Shown here: positions 44,129 through 52,753 of the stretch, in pieces
How positions within the stretch are numbered: the first letter of the stretch is position 1
Layout: every line of letters begins with the position of its first letter
Assembly (NCBI RefSeq): GCF_014879975.1
Contig: NZ_CP062500.1
Location: forward strand, 2,294,001 to 2,358,000
Reading direction: 5' to 3'
Length of the DNA: 64,000 bases
From: Vibrio bathopelagicus
Lineage (GTDB): Bacteria > Pseudomonadota > Gammaproteobacteria > Enterobacterales > Vibrionaceae
Position numbers and translations under genes: made by a program
Notes under the pieces: model-generated
What the model was told of the DNA's origin: nothing
What the model saw: the letters and a program-made list of their open reading frames with translations, nothing else
The model's database searches: none

Positions 44129-45423
44129 TTTTAAATGTTCTCACCAGTACCAAAACCCTAACTGGCCGCTTAGCGGTTTTCTTTGGGTTAATGGCCGTGA
44201 TTGTGTCTGCATTCGTCTATGTTGTTTTTGTAGCAGCACTTTATTTATCAGAAGATCGAGTAGGTGAAAGGCGTATCCTGATCGACCGCAACTATGCGGT
44301 TGGCTTATTCCAAGCTGGTGAGAGTGGCGCGTTGAGAATTGATGACCTGACCATTGCCTACAACGATATTTCATTCTTACCTCCCGAATACTTGAAGTAC
44401 ATTGAAGGTAAAGAAAGCTTTGTTGGCGAGGTCGGAGAAGAGCCAGAATCACGCATGATGTATGTAGGTGAGTATTCTGATGAGGGCGAGACCCACCCGA
44501 TCATCCTGCTTTCCGAGATAGACCGCGTTGAACTTGATATCTACGAATTAGTGTATGCCACCACTTTTGTACTGGCACTACTTTCTATTTTGATTTTTAG
44601 CTTTGGGGCACTGCTTTATCGACTATCTAAGCGACTGATTGAGCCTTTTAATTCCCTGTCTGAACAGCTTGAATCGAATAAGCTCAACCTAAACGAAGAG
44701 TTCGGGGTGAGTGACGATGCAGCGGTGGAATTTCGTCAATTGACGGATCAACTCAATCAATATCGTCGAGAAATCAACTCCCTACTCAAGCGCGAACAAG
44801 CCTTTGCTCGCTATTCAAGTCATGAATTGAGAACCCCGCTGACCGTTGCTCGCGGGGCGAATAAGCTGCTCCTTCGCAGTGAAACAACTGAATTTCAATC
44901 TCGCCAGGTTGAACGTATCGATGACGCCATTGTTCAGATGTCAGAAATGGTCGATGCCCTGCTTGGTCTCGTTCGTTATGAAAGGAACAGTGACGATGAA
45001 CCACTACGCTTGTTTAGTCAGCAAGAGCTAGAGACGATCGTTTCGAAAAACTCGTTACAAGCAGACGAGAAGGAAGTCGAGGTAACCTTACAAGTTCAAT
45101 CAGAACCAACCATTCAAGCCACCAGCGCGATCATGAACATGTTGGTCGGCAACTTGTTGAGAAATGCGATTGCAGCAACCAATAGCGGCACTGTAACCAT
45201 CACCCTCTCCCAAGATAATCTTGTGATTGAAGATCAAGGCGAAGGCCTTCAGGAACAATACAACCCAAATGGTCATGGGCTAGGCTTGTTGATTGTCGAT
45301 GACTTGTGTCAGCGCTTCCATTGGAACTTTGAATTGTTCAATCGCAGCTGTGGTGGATGCACCGCGAAAATCGACTTTCAAACCGATTCTCCCTTGTCCA
45401 TACCAGAGCAGATAAACTCGTAG
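44125..45423 (+). CDS. Sensor histidine kinase
   Basis: 432 residues from a TTG at 44125 that overlaps the regulator stop; GGAG lies eight bases upstream. Two transmembrane helices (about residues 15-38 and 150-172) enclose a periplasmic sensor region rich in Glu. The H-box is SSHELRTPLTV near residue 232, the N-box is VGNLLRNAIAATN near 338, and the G-box is DQGEGLQEQYNPNGHGLGL near 372-390. It should phosphorylate the OmpR-type partner. The acidic sensor loop could bind cations or cationic peptides, as in PhoQ, but this is inference. Confidence 0.93.
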   Translation: MILNVLTSTKTLTGRLAVFFGLMAVIVSAFVYVVFVAALYLSEDRVGERRILIDRNYAVGLFQAGESGALRIDDLTIAYNDISFLPPEYLKYIEGKESFVGEVGEEPESRMMYVGEYSDEGETHPIILLSEIDRVELDIYELVYATTFVLALLSILIFSFGALLYRLSKRLIEPFNSLSEQLESNKLNLNEEFGVSDDAAVEFRQLTDQLNQYRREINSLLKREQAFARYSSHELRTPLTVARGANKLLLRSETTEFQSRQVERIDDAIVQMSEMVDALLGLVRYERNSDDEPLRLFSQQELETIVSKNSLQADEKEVEVTLQVQSEPTIQATSAIMNMLVGNLLRNAIAATNSGTVTITLSQDNLVIEDQGEGLQEQYNPNGHGLGLLIVDDLCQRFHWNFELFNRSCGGCTAKIDFQTDSPLSIPEQINS

Positions 45424-45550
45424 TACTCAGTTCAATATCCGACGAAAACTTGATTTAGTTGGTTTACAGCGCTCGCTAGCTACTAGATACTCGTTGGTCC
45501 TATTTGATTTAAAAATGCAGGCTCCTTAGTCAGCATTTTGTCTAAGTGCG

Positions 45551-46480
45551 ATGAAACTAAATAATAGCCCTGTAACTCAGCATCAATACAATGAGCACAC
45601 CTTTTTCTTAAAGCGTGACGATCAGCTTCATTCCCATTTCTGCGGCAACAAAGCGCGTAAATTCATGAAGCTATTGGAAGACGAACATCCTGAAATAACA
45701 ACCTTGATCAGCTATGGCTCTGCGCAGGCTAATTCTCTGTTCTCACTCGCGGCACTGGCAAAGATCAAAGGTTGGACGCTTGAGTTTTACGTCGACCACC
45801 TTCCCCAGTGGCTACAAGAACGCCCAATAGGCAACTACCGTGGCGCTATTGATCTTGGGGCTAAGGTTATTTCCGTTAAAGAGATAGGCTCTGAACTTCA
45901 TCCACAAAAGTACATTGAGCAAGTAAGACAAGCAGACGCCCACTGTATTGTTTTGCCAGAAGGTGGCCGCTCTCAACTTTCTGAGTATGGTGTTAAGCAA
46001 CTGGCGATGGAGATACTGAGTTGGACTCGCTTCGAAAACAAGCACGATTTTGTGGTTGCACTGCCCGCTGGTACAGGTAGCACAGCACTGTATCTTCATA
46101 AGCACTTAAAGTTGCACAACATCCCAGTCCTAACCTGCGCTTGTGTCGGCGGCGATGATTACCTAACACAACAATTCAATGAACTTGGCGAAACCGATCA
46201 CCCACAGATCTTACCGCTCAAAGCCAAACACCACTTTGGTAAATTGTATCAGCAGGATTATCAAACTTGGTTAGACCTTCAAGAGCAAACCGACATTGAG
46301 TTCGACCTGCTATATGACCCATTGATGTGGCAGTGCTTAGAGCAGTGGCAAGAAGATAACCCAGACAAAACCATCATCTATATCCATCAAGGCGGCATCT
46401 TAGGTAATGAGTCTATGTTGCCTCGCTATCAGCGTAAATATCCAGATATGTGCAGCAGCACGACTAACGCGTCCTGGTAA
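45551..46480 (+). CDS. PLP enzyme, ACC deaminase/D-cysteine desulfhydrase family
   Basis: 309 residues. The N-terminal part has the PLP lysine in FCGNKARKFMKLLE near residue 34 and the substrate loop SYGSAQANSLFSLAALAK. The PLP-phosphate loop LPAGTGSTALYL lies near 177. This is the tryptophan-synthase-beta fold of 1-aminocyclopropane-1-carboxylate deaminase and D-cysteine desulfhydrase; the second activity is commoner in bacteria without plant contact. Not linked to cysteine genes. Followed by a hairpin at 46528-46562. Confidence 0.87.
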   Translation: MKLNNSPVTQHQYNEHTFFLKRDDQLHSHFCGNKARKFMKLLEDEHPEITTLISYGSAQANSLFSLAALAKIKGWTLEFYVDHLPQWLQERPIGNYRGAIDLGAKVISVKEIGSELHPQKYIEQVRQADAHCIVLPEGGRSQLSEYGVKQLAMEILSWTRFENKHDFVVALPAGTGSTALYLHKHLKLHNIPVLTCACVGGDDYLTQQFNELGETDHPQILPLKAKHHFGKLYQQDYQTWLDLQEQTDIEFDLLYDPLMWQCLEQWQEDNPDKTIIYIHQGGILGNESMLPRYQRKYPDMCSSTTNASW

Positions 46481-46527
46481 TTGTTCTCTCTACTTCTAAC
46501 TCAAGCTATTTGAATTTCCGTTCCGTT

Positions 46528-46562
46528 AAACAACCATCACACTTCATATGTAATGGTTGTTT
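46528..46562 (+). terminator. Stem-loop after the PLP enzyme gene
   Basis: AAACAACCAT/ATGGTTGTTT is a perfect 10-base stem with a 15-base loop. The right arm itself supplies the short T-run. Weak to moderate terminator. Confidence 0.6.
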
Positions 46563-46688
46563 AATGCATTTCCCTTCAATATTTACCTCTAACATTACAC
46601 TTCAAATTAGAAACAGAAATCTGGCGAGAGTCATAACGTTATCTATACTTTCCATTGGATTGCCACTTGTCATCTGAAGGAATAACGT

Positions 46689-47426
46689 ATGCGAACACTC
46701 ACTACGCTAGGTCTGTTTTCGGTTTTACTTCCCTTTTCAGCACTGTCTGGAGAAAACGTCATCTACCAGGTTGATGGCATAGAGTATGAAGGTTATTGGA
46801 GTGAGGCCAGCGACCAAGCGCCTTTGGTGCTGCTAGTACATGATTGGGACGGCTTAACCGATTACGAAAAGAAACGTTCTGAGATGCTCAACGAACTCGG
46901 TTACAACGTGTTCGCCATCGACCTATTTGGTAAAGGCATTCGCCCAACAGAAGTGAAAGACAAAAAACAACACACCGGCGAGTTGTATAAAGACAGAGAA
47001 AAAATGCGTGCGCTACTTAACGCAGGAGCAATGGAAGCAAAAAGGCTTGGTGGTAACTTAGATAACAACGTGATGATGGGATACTGCTTTGGCGGAGCCG
47101 CTGTGTTAGAAGCCGCACGCGCGGGCATCCCTTCGAAATCTTATGTCACTTTCCATGGTGGGTTGTCGACACCAAAAGAGCAAGACTACTCACAAACCAA
47201 AGCGCCGGTTGTCGTGTTCCACGGAACCGCTGACGCCATGATCTCAATGCAAGATTTTGGCAACCTTGCTGCGGAACTAGAGGCGACAAAAGTACCTCAT
47301 GAGATGATCACCTACAGCGGAGCTCCTCATGCATTCACTGTATTCGGCTCCAATAATTACCAAAATGAAGCTGACCAAAAATCATGGCAACGATTCACTC
47401 ATGTGTTAGAAACCACGACCAGATAA
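46689..47426 (+). CDS. Dienelactone hydrolase-family protein, exported
   Basis: 245 residues with a Sec signal peptide (residues 1-20, MRTLTTLGLFSVLLPFSALSG). The alpha/beta-hydrolase fold has nucleophile Cys in GYCFGGAAV near residue 132, Asp in FHGTADAMIS near 181, and His in GAPHAFTVF near 214. This Cys-Asp-His set is the dienelactone hydrolase type. The natural substrate is unknown, and being exported it probably does not act on chlorocatechol products. It is preceded by GAAGGAATAACGT, a good ribosome site. Confidence 0.87.
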   Translation: MRTLTTLGLFSVLLPFSALSGENVIYQVDGIEYEGYWSEASDQAPLVLLVHDWDGLTDYEKKRSEMLNELGYNVFAIDLFGKGIRPTEVKDKKQHTGELYKDREKMRALLNAGAMEAKRLGGNLDNNVMMGYCFGGAAVLEAARAGIPSKSYVTFHGGLSTPKEQDYSQTKAPVVVFHGTADAMISMQDFGNLAAELEATKVPHEMITYSGAPHAFTVFGSNNYQNEADQKSWQRFTHVLETTTR

Positions 47427-47445
47427 GCAGCAACTCTAAAACCAA

Positions 47446-47480
47446 ATCAGCCCATACATAATGATAAACATGGGCTGATT
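47446..47480. terminator. Hairpin between convergent dienelactone hydrolase-like and dadA genes
   Basis: ATCAGCCCAT/ATGGGCTGAT has a 14-base loop, with AA before and TT after. Only a weak T-tract is present. Confidence 0.6.
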
Positions 47481-47504
47481 CGTATGACCAAGTATTTTGA
47501 TGAA

Positions 47505-48758
47505 CTAAATGTAACGATGAAGACTCAAGTCGTCTGATTGAATATCGCTATGAGAGCCACTAACCACACTCGCTAACAACTTTCCTGAACCACACGCCAT
47601 CGTCCATCCCAACGTTCCGTGTCCCGTATTAGTAAACAGATTCTTAATTGGCGTTTTGCCGATAATAGGCGTGCCATCTGGCGTCATTGGCCTTAACCCA
47701 GTCCAGTACTCTGCCTTGGAGAAGTCCCCCGCCTGCGGGAACAGGTCTTTTATCACCATATCAATCGTCGCTTTGCGTTTTTCCGGAATCAGGTAATCAA
47801 AACCAGCAAGCTCTGCCGTTCCTGCAATACGAATACGGTCATCAAAACGAGTCATCGCCACCTTATAGGTTTCATCCATCACGGTAGAAGTCGGTGATTT
47901 CTCCGCATTAATGATAGGCAATGTCAGTGAATATCCTTTGACTGGATACACAGGAATAGACAGGTCGACTTGCTTGAGTAAATCACGAGAATAACTGCCC
48001 GAAGCCACCACATAAGCGTCCGCTTTGAATTCACCTTGGGTCGTGGTGATACTCTCAATGGTTTGATTCTGATGATTGAGCTTGACCACTTCAGTATCAA
48101 ACACAAACTGAACACCAAGCTTCTTCGCTTTTTCGGTCAAGGCTAAACAGAACTGATGGCAATCACCCGTTTCATCATGAGGTAAGTATAAGCCGCCCAC
48201 CAGCTTGTCTTTCACGTCAGCTAATCCCGGTTCAACCAACAAACACTGCTCGACTTCAAACAGCGAATGCTCGATTCCACTCTCTGTTAGCAACTTCATA
48301 TCCTGCTGAATAGCGTCCAACTGCTTCTCGCTTCGAAACACTTGCAGTGTCCCTTTCTGCCTGCCTTCATAAGCCAGTTCTTCGCTGGTTCTGAGATGGG
48401 TCAGACAATCACGACTGTAATTCGCCACTCTCAACATACGAGATTTATTCTGTGCGTATTTGGCTTCATTGCAATTGGCGAGCATCTTGGTCGCCCAAGA
48501 AACCAATTCAGGGGAAAGTGACGGTTTCACTTTTAATGGCGCGTGCTCTTGGGTTAACCACTTCATCGCTTTTAAAGGGATTCCGGGGGCGGCCCATGGG
48601 GAGGAGTAGCCGTAAGAGATTTGGCCAGCATTCGCAAAACTGGTTTCCTTACCACTGCTATCTTGACGATCGATAACCGTCACCGAGTGACCCTCTTTCG
48701 CCAAATACCATGCGCTAGTCAACCCAATAACACCACTGCCAATAACGATAACTTCCAT
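47505..48758 (-). CDS. dadA: D-amino acid dehydrogenase, small subunit
   Basis: A 417-residue FAD enzyme of the DadA type, membrane-associated, that oxidises D-amino acids such as D-alanine to keto acids. It has the Rossmann FAD motif VIGSGVIGLTSAWYLAKEGH at the start, TSFANAGQISYGYSSPWAAPG near residue 41-61, and GLRPMTPDGTPIIGKTPIKNLFTNTGHGTLGW near 343-375. No dadX racemase is adjacent. A LysR gene lies 129 bases upstream in the same direction and could control it or form a short operon. Confidence 0.95.
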   Translation of the reverse strand: MEVIVIGSGVIGLTSAWYLAKEGHSVTVIDRQDSSGKETSFANAGQISYGYSSPWAAPGIPLKAMKWLTQEHAPLKVKPSLSPELVSWATKMLANCNEAKYAQNKSRMLRVANYSRDCLTHLRTSEELAYEGRQKGTLQVFRSEKQLDAIQQDMKLLTESGIEHSLFEVEQCLLVEPGLADVKDKLVGGLYLPHDETGDCHQFCLALTEKAKKLGVQFVFDTEVVKLNHQNQTIESITTTQGEFKADAYVVASGSYSRDLLKQVDLSIPVYPVKGYSLTLPIINAEKSPTSTVMDETYKVAMTRFDDRIRIAGTAELAGFDYLIPEKRKATIDMVIKDLFPQAGDFSKAEYWTGLRPMTPDGTPIIGKTPIKNLFTNTGHGTLGWTMACGSGKLLASVVSGSHSDIQSDDLSLHRYI

Positions 48759-48887
48759 TGCATCCGCCTTTTATGTCACGCAACATTCTTGTAACTTTCG
48801 GACACTTTATTGGGCAGGCATTGACTTAACAATACAGTTGGCGTTGATAAAAAGTCATCACTGTATAATTAAAAGAAATACCCGGGA

Positions 48888-49820
48888 TTACAAAACGATA
48901 GCGTGGGCATCGCTACGTAAAAAAGACGTGTTCTCCATTAAGAAATCAAGGAAGGTTTCGGCTTGAATACTCAACTCTCTTCCTTTCAAAGATTGCACCT
49001 TAACGGTCGCTTTGGATAACACCTCAATCTCAGTCGGCACAACTTCTATCCGGCCTGATTCTATCTCTTCAAGAACCGTCAGCTTGGGCATAAAAGTGAC
49101 ACCAAGCCCCGCGACAACAAAGTTAGTCAGTGCAGTAACCGAGTTGGTTTGTAATTTGGGTTGGAGATTAAAATGCGACATTTGCTCGGCGTGTTTTACT
49201 AATCGTCCCATGCCTGTCGATGTATCGATCAAAGCCAGCGACACATCTGTGATTTCTTGCAGTGTCACAGGTGTCTCTTTCATCGTCAGAAAGTGCCCTT
49301 TCGGGGCGATAAGTTCTAGTGGGTGACTGCGTTCCACATGCGTTCGTAGTTTTGGATGCGGTGCTGCTGCGTAAGTGATGGCAAAATCGATCTGCTGATC
49401 TTCAAGCATCTTAACTGCATCAAGAGCACCGGCTATTTCTATCGACAAATTGATGTCTGGATAACGGGTCATAAAGGTCTGCATCGGCTCAGACACTAAA
49501 TTGGTGATAAACCCTTCACCTATCGCAATACTGACGCTACCACCAGTCAGGTTTTTAAGCTTGGTCAATTGAGTTAATACTGCCGCTTCACCTCTTATAA
49601 TGGTGCGATAGTGGTTCAACAACTCATTTCCCGCTTCCGTTAAATAGGACTGACGGTTATTGCGCTCCCACACCTTCATCTCAACCTGATCTTCAAGTTG
49701 GGACAGCATACGACTCACAGCTGCAGGATCAACATTCAACATCTTCGACGCCTTACGTAACGACTCGTATTTCGATAAAGCACTAAGGTATTCCAGCGCG
49801 CGGATATTAAAGTGGTGCAT
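48888..49820 (-). CDS. LysR-family regulator
   Basis: 310 residues. Winged helix: ALEYLSALSKYESLRKASKMLNVDPAAVSRMLSQLEDQV near residues 8-46. The effector domain has LIAPKGHFLTMKETPVTLQEI near 175-195. Its target is unknown. It lies upstream of dadA in the same direction, so control of D-amino acid use is plausible but not shown. Confidence 0.88.
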   Translation of the reverse strand: MHHFNIRALEYLSALSKYESLRKASKMLNVDPAAVSRMLSQLEDQVEMKVWERNNRQSYLTEAGNELLNHYRTIIRGEAAVLTQLTKLKNLTGGSVSIAIGEGFITNLVSEPMQTFMTRYPDINLSIEIAGALDAVKMLEDQQIDFAITYAAAPHPKLRTHVERSHPLELIAPKGHFLTMKETPVTLQEITDVSLALIDTSTGMGRLVKHAEQMSHFNLQPKLQTNSVTALTNFVVAGLGVTFMPKLTVLEEIESGRIEVVPTEIEVLSKATVKVQSLKGRELSIQAETFLDFLMENTSFLRSDAHAIVL

Positions 49821-49984
49821 TCAACTTCCTTGTGATTAAAGTGACACTAAGAACAAGCGTCTCATAAATTCGGCATTAACCTATATTCCAATTTGACGAG
49901 ATAGGGCTTGCCCTCATCAACTTGTGCACCGAGTCACTTCAAGACTATGGTTGATCGGCTATTTAGGTGTTTTATCTGATCCAA

Positions 49985-50020
49985 GTAAAACAAAGGCGAC
50001 AACTTTCGTTATCGCCTTTG
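49985..50020 (-). terminator. Terminator of the HAD/TRAP operon
   Basis: On the minus strand CAAAGGCGA/TCGCCTTTG has a 12-base loop followed by TTTTAC. It lies about 48 bases past the HAD gene stop, as expected for the end of the dctP-dctQ-dctM-HAD unit. Confidence 0.75.
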
Positions 50021-50067
50021 TACTGCTGGTTGATGATTGCTTATTGCTGACTAAAAATGAATAACGA

Positions 50068-50853
50068 CTATTTCAACGCCAATAATTTATCAGTGAACTC
50101 AGCGAAACCATATCCGCCGGGTTTCTGCATCACAACAACTGGGTGATGCGATAACTTGGTCCAATAGTGCTTAATGTTAGCTACACCAACACTGAAAGGT
50201 AGTGCTTCAAACATAAACTGGTCATTCATGGAATCGCCAACGTAACAGGCATGTTGGAGTATTTCTTCATCAGACAACCCTTTCTCTTTTAAAAAGGCCG
50301 TTGAAGTGGCTCTTTTTGAGTGATCACCATACCAAGCATTAATGTGAATTGAGCTTGCTGTCGCATGTGCACCTAACGCGTGAATCTTAGAAACGATTTC
50401 TTCAATAATGGCATCATCGACTCGAGGGCGATTCTGGCCAATATCAATCGCAACTTCACATAAGCGATAAGACTGGTCGAGCGTCAAAGACAACTCTGGG
50501 TAATCATTAAGAATGTCTAAGACCTCTGCCTTCAGGCGCTGCTGCTCCGCTCTGACGTCTTCTAAAGGCGTCTGAGATCGTAGCGTAAGGTAACCATTCT
50601 GCTTTTCCATAATGAATGCCCCGTTCTCACCAAGAACCGCATCCACAGGCCATAATTGCGCGATATGATCACACCAACCCGCACAAGCGCCCGTTACAGC
50701 CACGACCTTTTTCCCCGCATCTCTTAGCGCCTTCAAGGCCACCAATGTTTCTGGTGGCAACTGTCCTTGCCAAGTTAAGGTATCGTCGACATCCGTCAGT
50801 ACCCAATCAACGCTTTTCCAATTTTGGTCTAAATCATTCGTTACCGAATTCAT
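50068..50853 (-). CDS. HAD-superfamily phosphatase (type IIB, Cof-like)
   Basis: 261 residues. Motif I is DVDDTL with the nucleophile Asp near residue 21, motif II is VTGACAGW near 53, and motif IV is YVGDSMNDQFMFEA near 213-226. The IIB cap sits between the motifs. The closest families by pattern are mannosyl-3-phosphoglycerate and sucrose-phosphate phosphatases, but the substrate is open. It lies 36 bases after dctM in the same direction, so it is probably a catabolic partner of the TRAP transporter. GAGGGTG upstream supports the start. Confidence 0.8.
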   Translation of the reverse strand: MNSVTNDLDQNWKSVDWVLTDVDDTLTWQGQLPPETLVALKALRDAGKKVVAVTGACAGWCDHIAQLWPVDAVLGENGAFIMEKQNGYLTLRSQTPLEDVRAEQQRLKAEVLDILNDYPELSLTLDQSYRLCEVAIDIGQNRPRVDDAIIEEIVSKIHALGAHATASSIHINAWYGDHSKRATSTAFLKEKGLSDEEILQHACYVGDSMNDQFMFEALPFSVGVANIKHYWTKLSHHPVVVMQKPGGYGFAEFTDKLLALK

Positions 50854-50888
50854 TTCTACACCCTCAAATATAAACTAACTTATTAGTG

Positions 50889-52171
50889 TTAAAGTAAATT
50901 CGGTAAAAACATCACTAAACTTTCAGAGAAAGTCAGCAACATCAACACCGACAATAAAGCGAGTAGTAAAGGCACTACTTCTTTTACAAAATCGACCATA
51001 CGAACGTTCAAGATGGAACATACAGTAAACATCATCGAACCGAACGGTGGCGTCACACCACCAATCATAATATTGACGATCACGATAATGCCGAAGTGAA
51101 CTGGGTTTACGCCTAAGTTGAGCACAGCCGGAAGCAATAACGGCGTTAAGATAATCATCGCTGCCCCACCTTCGATGAACATCCCTACAACAAGCAACAG
51201 CACGTTAATCAATAGCAACAAGACTAACTTGTTGTCGGTAAGCTCTATCAAAGCAGACGCAACATTGTGCGGAATTTGCTCAAGCGTCATGTAGTAACCG
51301 AAGACCATCGCTCCGATAATAATAAACATCACACTACTGGTGCCCTGCACCGTTTCACGCATGATGAGCGGGATATGTCGAAAGCCGAGCTGACGATAAA
51401 CAAAAAACCCAATAATCGCACAAAGCAATACTGCTATTGCCCCCGCTTCTGTCGGCGTAAATAAACCAAAACGCATGCCCAGAATAATGCCGAAAGGAAT
51501 CAACAGTGCGGGAATCGCTTTAAGAAAATAATGAAAGCGCTCTTTGGCAGACGCTGGCTCAGAACGAGAAGGCTTGTAACGACGCTTACGAGCAATGAAC
51601 GCAATAGTCACCATCAGCGACAACGCCATCAAAAATGCAGGAACATAACCCGCAATAAACATCTGATGAACTGAGACATTCGCCAACAGGGCAAAGATGA
51701 TTAAGTTAATACCCGGTGGAATAACTGGGCTGATACTTGATGATGCCGCTGTTACAGCCGCCGTGAATGGCAGATCATAACCACGCTGGTCATTTCAGGT
51801 GCAAGAATCTTCGATTGCATCGCAGCATCGGCATTCGCAGAGCCTGAAATACCGCCCATTAACGTACTCAGCGCCACATTAACCTGCGCCAGACCACCCG
51901 TTTTATGACCAATCATTGAGTCTGCAAACGCCAACAAACTTTTACTGATCCCCGCATAATTCATCACTGAGCCGACCATGATAAAAAAGGGAATAGCCAA
52001 CAAAGGAAATGACTCTGTCGAGCTAATAAAGCGCTGCATTACCAAGCTGACGGGAATCGAGTCATTGATAAAGAGAAAGTACACCATCGCCGACGCGATC
52101 AATGAAAAAGCAATGGGTATATTCAATAGAAACAGAACAAAAAGAATGAGGATTGGAAGATAGCTTTCCAT
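50889..52171 (-). pseudogene. dctM: TRAP transporter large permease DctM, frameshifted
   Basis: Two consecutive frames make one normal DctM. The first (52171 to about 51787) begins MESYLPILILFVLFLLNIPIAF and runs to ILAPEMTS, then reads out of frame to a stop at 51752. The second frame resumes KRGYDLPFTAAVT...SISPVIPPGINLIIFALLANVS and continues to 50889. Inserting one A at about 51787 (ACCAGCG to ACCAAGCG) restores a single 427-residue protein, the usual length for the family. If the shift is real, the transporter is dead; if it is a sequencing error, it is intact. 36 bases to the HAD gene, nine to dctQ. Confidence 0.88.
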
Positions 52172-52180
52172 TAATCGTAC

Positions 52181-52645
52181 CTACTTAAAAGAGCGCTTTA
52201 GAGAAGCGATATCGCTGACGATGAATCGAACCGTGTGGATTGCCATCAATGAAAAACAAAGTAACAACACACCATTGATAGCAAAATATGACATGCCCAT
52301 CACTGGCGTTACCTTGTTGGATAACATCAAGTATTGATAACTCAGAACAGCCATCAGAATGTTCAGAGCCAGTAGGAAGACAGAAACACATAACCTAAAC
52401 GGGATTTTTGCTTTTTCTGGCAGCATGGCGACCACCACATCAACACCCATGTGGAGCTTATGTTTATAGCAGGAACTAATGCCTAAATAGACAGCCCATA
52501 TGAAGCAAATAACCGAGAGCTCTTCACTCCAAGGGACAACAAATCCAAACCCATAACGTAAAACAACATTAATAATGACCACTAAAACGGTAATCGAAAT
52601 AGCAATAGAGGCGAGGATTTCTTCAATATTTTTCAATAAAAACAA
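52181..52645 (-). CDS. dctQ: TRAP transporter small permease DctQ
   Basis: 154 residues with four hydrophobic helices (about 8-30, 45-65, 85-110, 120-145). The DctQ-like patterns LRYGFGFVVPWSEELSVICFIWAVYLG and HMGVDVVVAMLPEK lie near 28-80. The start is a TTG at 52645 with GGAG seven bases upstream. It ends nine bases before dctM. With DctP and DctM it forms a sodium-driven uptake system. Confidence 0.9.
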   Translation of the reverse strand: MFLLKNIEEILASIAISITVLVVIINVVLRYGFGFVVPWSEELSVICFIWAVYLGISSCYKHKLHMGVDVVVAMLPEKAKIPFRLCVSVFLLALNILMAVLSYQYLMLSNKVTPVMGMSYFAINGVLLLCFSLMAIHTVRFIVSDIASLKRSFK

Positions 52646-52697
52646 AAGACTTCTCCAATGAAATACCCAACATCACATCGGTTACTTCAGGAATAAA

Positions 52698-52721
52698 ACG
52701 GCCTGAAGGAAATCAGGCCGT
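52698..52721 (-). terminator. Intra-operon hairpin between dctP and dctQ
   Basis: ACGGCCTGA/TCAGGCCGT with a 6-base loop is followed on the minus strand by TTTTATT. It looks like a partial terminator or mRNA stabiliser that makes the binding protein more abundant than the permeases. Confidence 0.7.
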
Positions 52722-52753
52722 CTTCATTAACGAATTAATCTACATTCGCAGAA

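Noticed and set aside
43451..45423. Naming the two-component pair as a known Vibrio system (such as VprAB/CarRS)
   Set aside because: The neighbouring genes suggest envelope modification, but orthology cannot be shown by eye, so no name was given.
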